Source of the DNA: Metopolophium dirhodum
Lineage: Eukaryota; Arthropoda; Insecta; Hemiptera; Aphididae
Assembly (NCBI RefSeq): GCF_019925205.1
Contig: NC_083566.1
Location: 19,530,001 to 19,594,000 of the forward strand
DNA: 64,000 nt
Direction of reading: 5' to 3'
The first letter of the stretch is position 1. Every line of letters starts with the position of its first letter. A program made the translations under genes and the position numbers. Below the pieces are notes generated by a model. The model had not been told where the DNA came from. It was given only the letters and a program-made list of their open reading frames with translations, and ran no database searches. Below, piece by piece: positions 63,270-64,000 of the stretch.

Positions 63270-64000
63270 AAATATTCTTAAAGTATACGTTTATTAAAAC
63301 TTTTGATAAGGTAAGAAATTGAACATAATATTTTATCGTAATGAAAAACTTTAAAATACTAAAAAATATTTACCAAATTACCGAATTTTACATGATATAG
63401 TTTTCATGTAATTGTTATTAATTACTTTATGATGACGTATCCGTTGTTTTTGGTATGAACAAAAATTTTATATATTTTGATAAATAAATGTACCTACACG
63501 CGGGAATTTTATATTACATATATTTGGCGCGAAATCCGAAAATGAAAAACTATTCATTATATCGATATTATAAATCGCGCGACAACGACAATTATTCAAC
63601 ATCCGAACCGATTTATTATACACACGTCGCCGAATAAATTGTATGCGAAAAGAAAAAAAAATCTGCGTAGGTGAAATCTTCTTCGCCGCGTTATTATTAT
63701 TATGAGATTCGCTTGATAATATTTATTCGTTCCGAACAAACTATTAAATGACATTATGCGCCAGATGTTCTGCACGTAAATGTTTCGCATTTCCCAACTC
63801 TCTTCCACCTCTCACCAATCTGCTACCGACTACTCGTAGAATTCGAGGAAATCACCGACAAAATCTTTTCAGAGATTCCGGCCGATATACGCATACGCCA
63901 CACAATATTATAATATTTTTTATACGAATCGTCCTATGGTTAATATAATTTGGCCTCGCGTCGTATATGTATATGCGACGTCTTTGGCAGGCAATTTAAA
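63270..64000. other. Right edge, no gene recognised
   Basis: AT-rich then somewhat GC-richer sequence with overlapping small open frames on both strands near 63.6-63.9 kb. None shows a motif I recognise. Confidence 0.4.

Overview
This window looks like insect nuclear DNA, most likely from an aphid or close relative. It is very AT-rich, with short exons in long introns, GT-AG splice sites, dense transposon remnants, and frequent TAATATTATAATA- and TAGGTAGGTA-like low-complexity runs. There is no bacterial gene organisation. The species assignment is inference from composition and gene content.

Layout. 1-3.8 kb is intergenic with hAT-like and other repeat pieces. 3.85-10.5 kb is a nest of mobile elements: a non-LTR retrotransposon remnant, a ~0.5 kb inverted repeat pair enclosing ~6.1 kb, a foldback MITE, and a 2.4 kb hAT-type element with a perfect 8-bp target-site duplication. 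11.2-17.0 kb is a large degenerate T-tract satellite with about 27 copies of a short GC-rich core. 18.8-20.7 kb is a complete three-exon plus-strand gene for the parvulin-type prolyl isomerase PIN4 (Par14). 20.7-25.0 kb is intergenic.

25.0-57.9 kb is the 3' part of one long minus-strand collagen gene. I reconstructed 23 exons by splice sites and frame (about 493 residues) and note two further candidate exons. The Gly-X-Y chain has several interruptions. Its C-terminal motif (GLDAPCPIGLDGLPLPGCGW) points to the membrane-associated collagens (MACIT; vertebrate types XIII, XXIII and XXV), followed by an acidic tail. The 5' end, including any transmembrane segment, was not found and probably lies beyond 58 kb or outside the window. 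Its introns hold a tRNA-derived SINE, a small hAT MITE, a Jockey-like LINE remnant and a LINE remnant between hAT-like ends.

57.9-64 kb shows no recognisable exon. It holds a striking palindrome and a ~1.4 kb repeat element with an internal tandem duplication.

PIN4 and the collagen are not functionally linked by anything visible. I found no operon-like system, CRISPR array or clearly undescribed machinery. The most interesting observations are three consecutive collagen exons with related non-collagenous ends, two candidate cysteine-bearing cassette exons, and the satellite.
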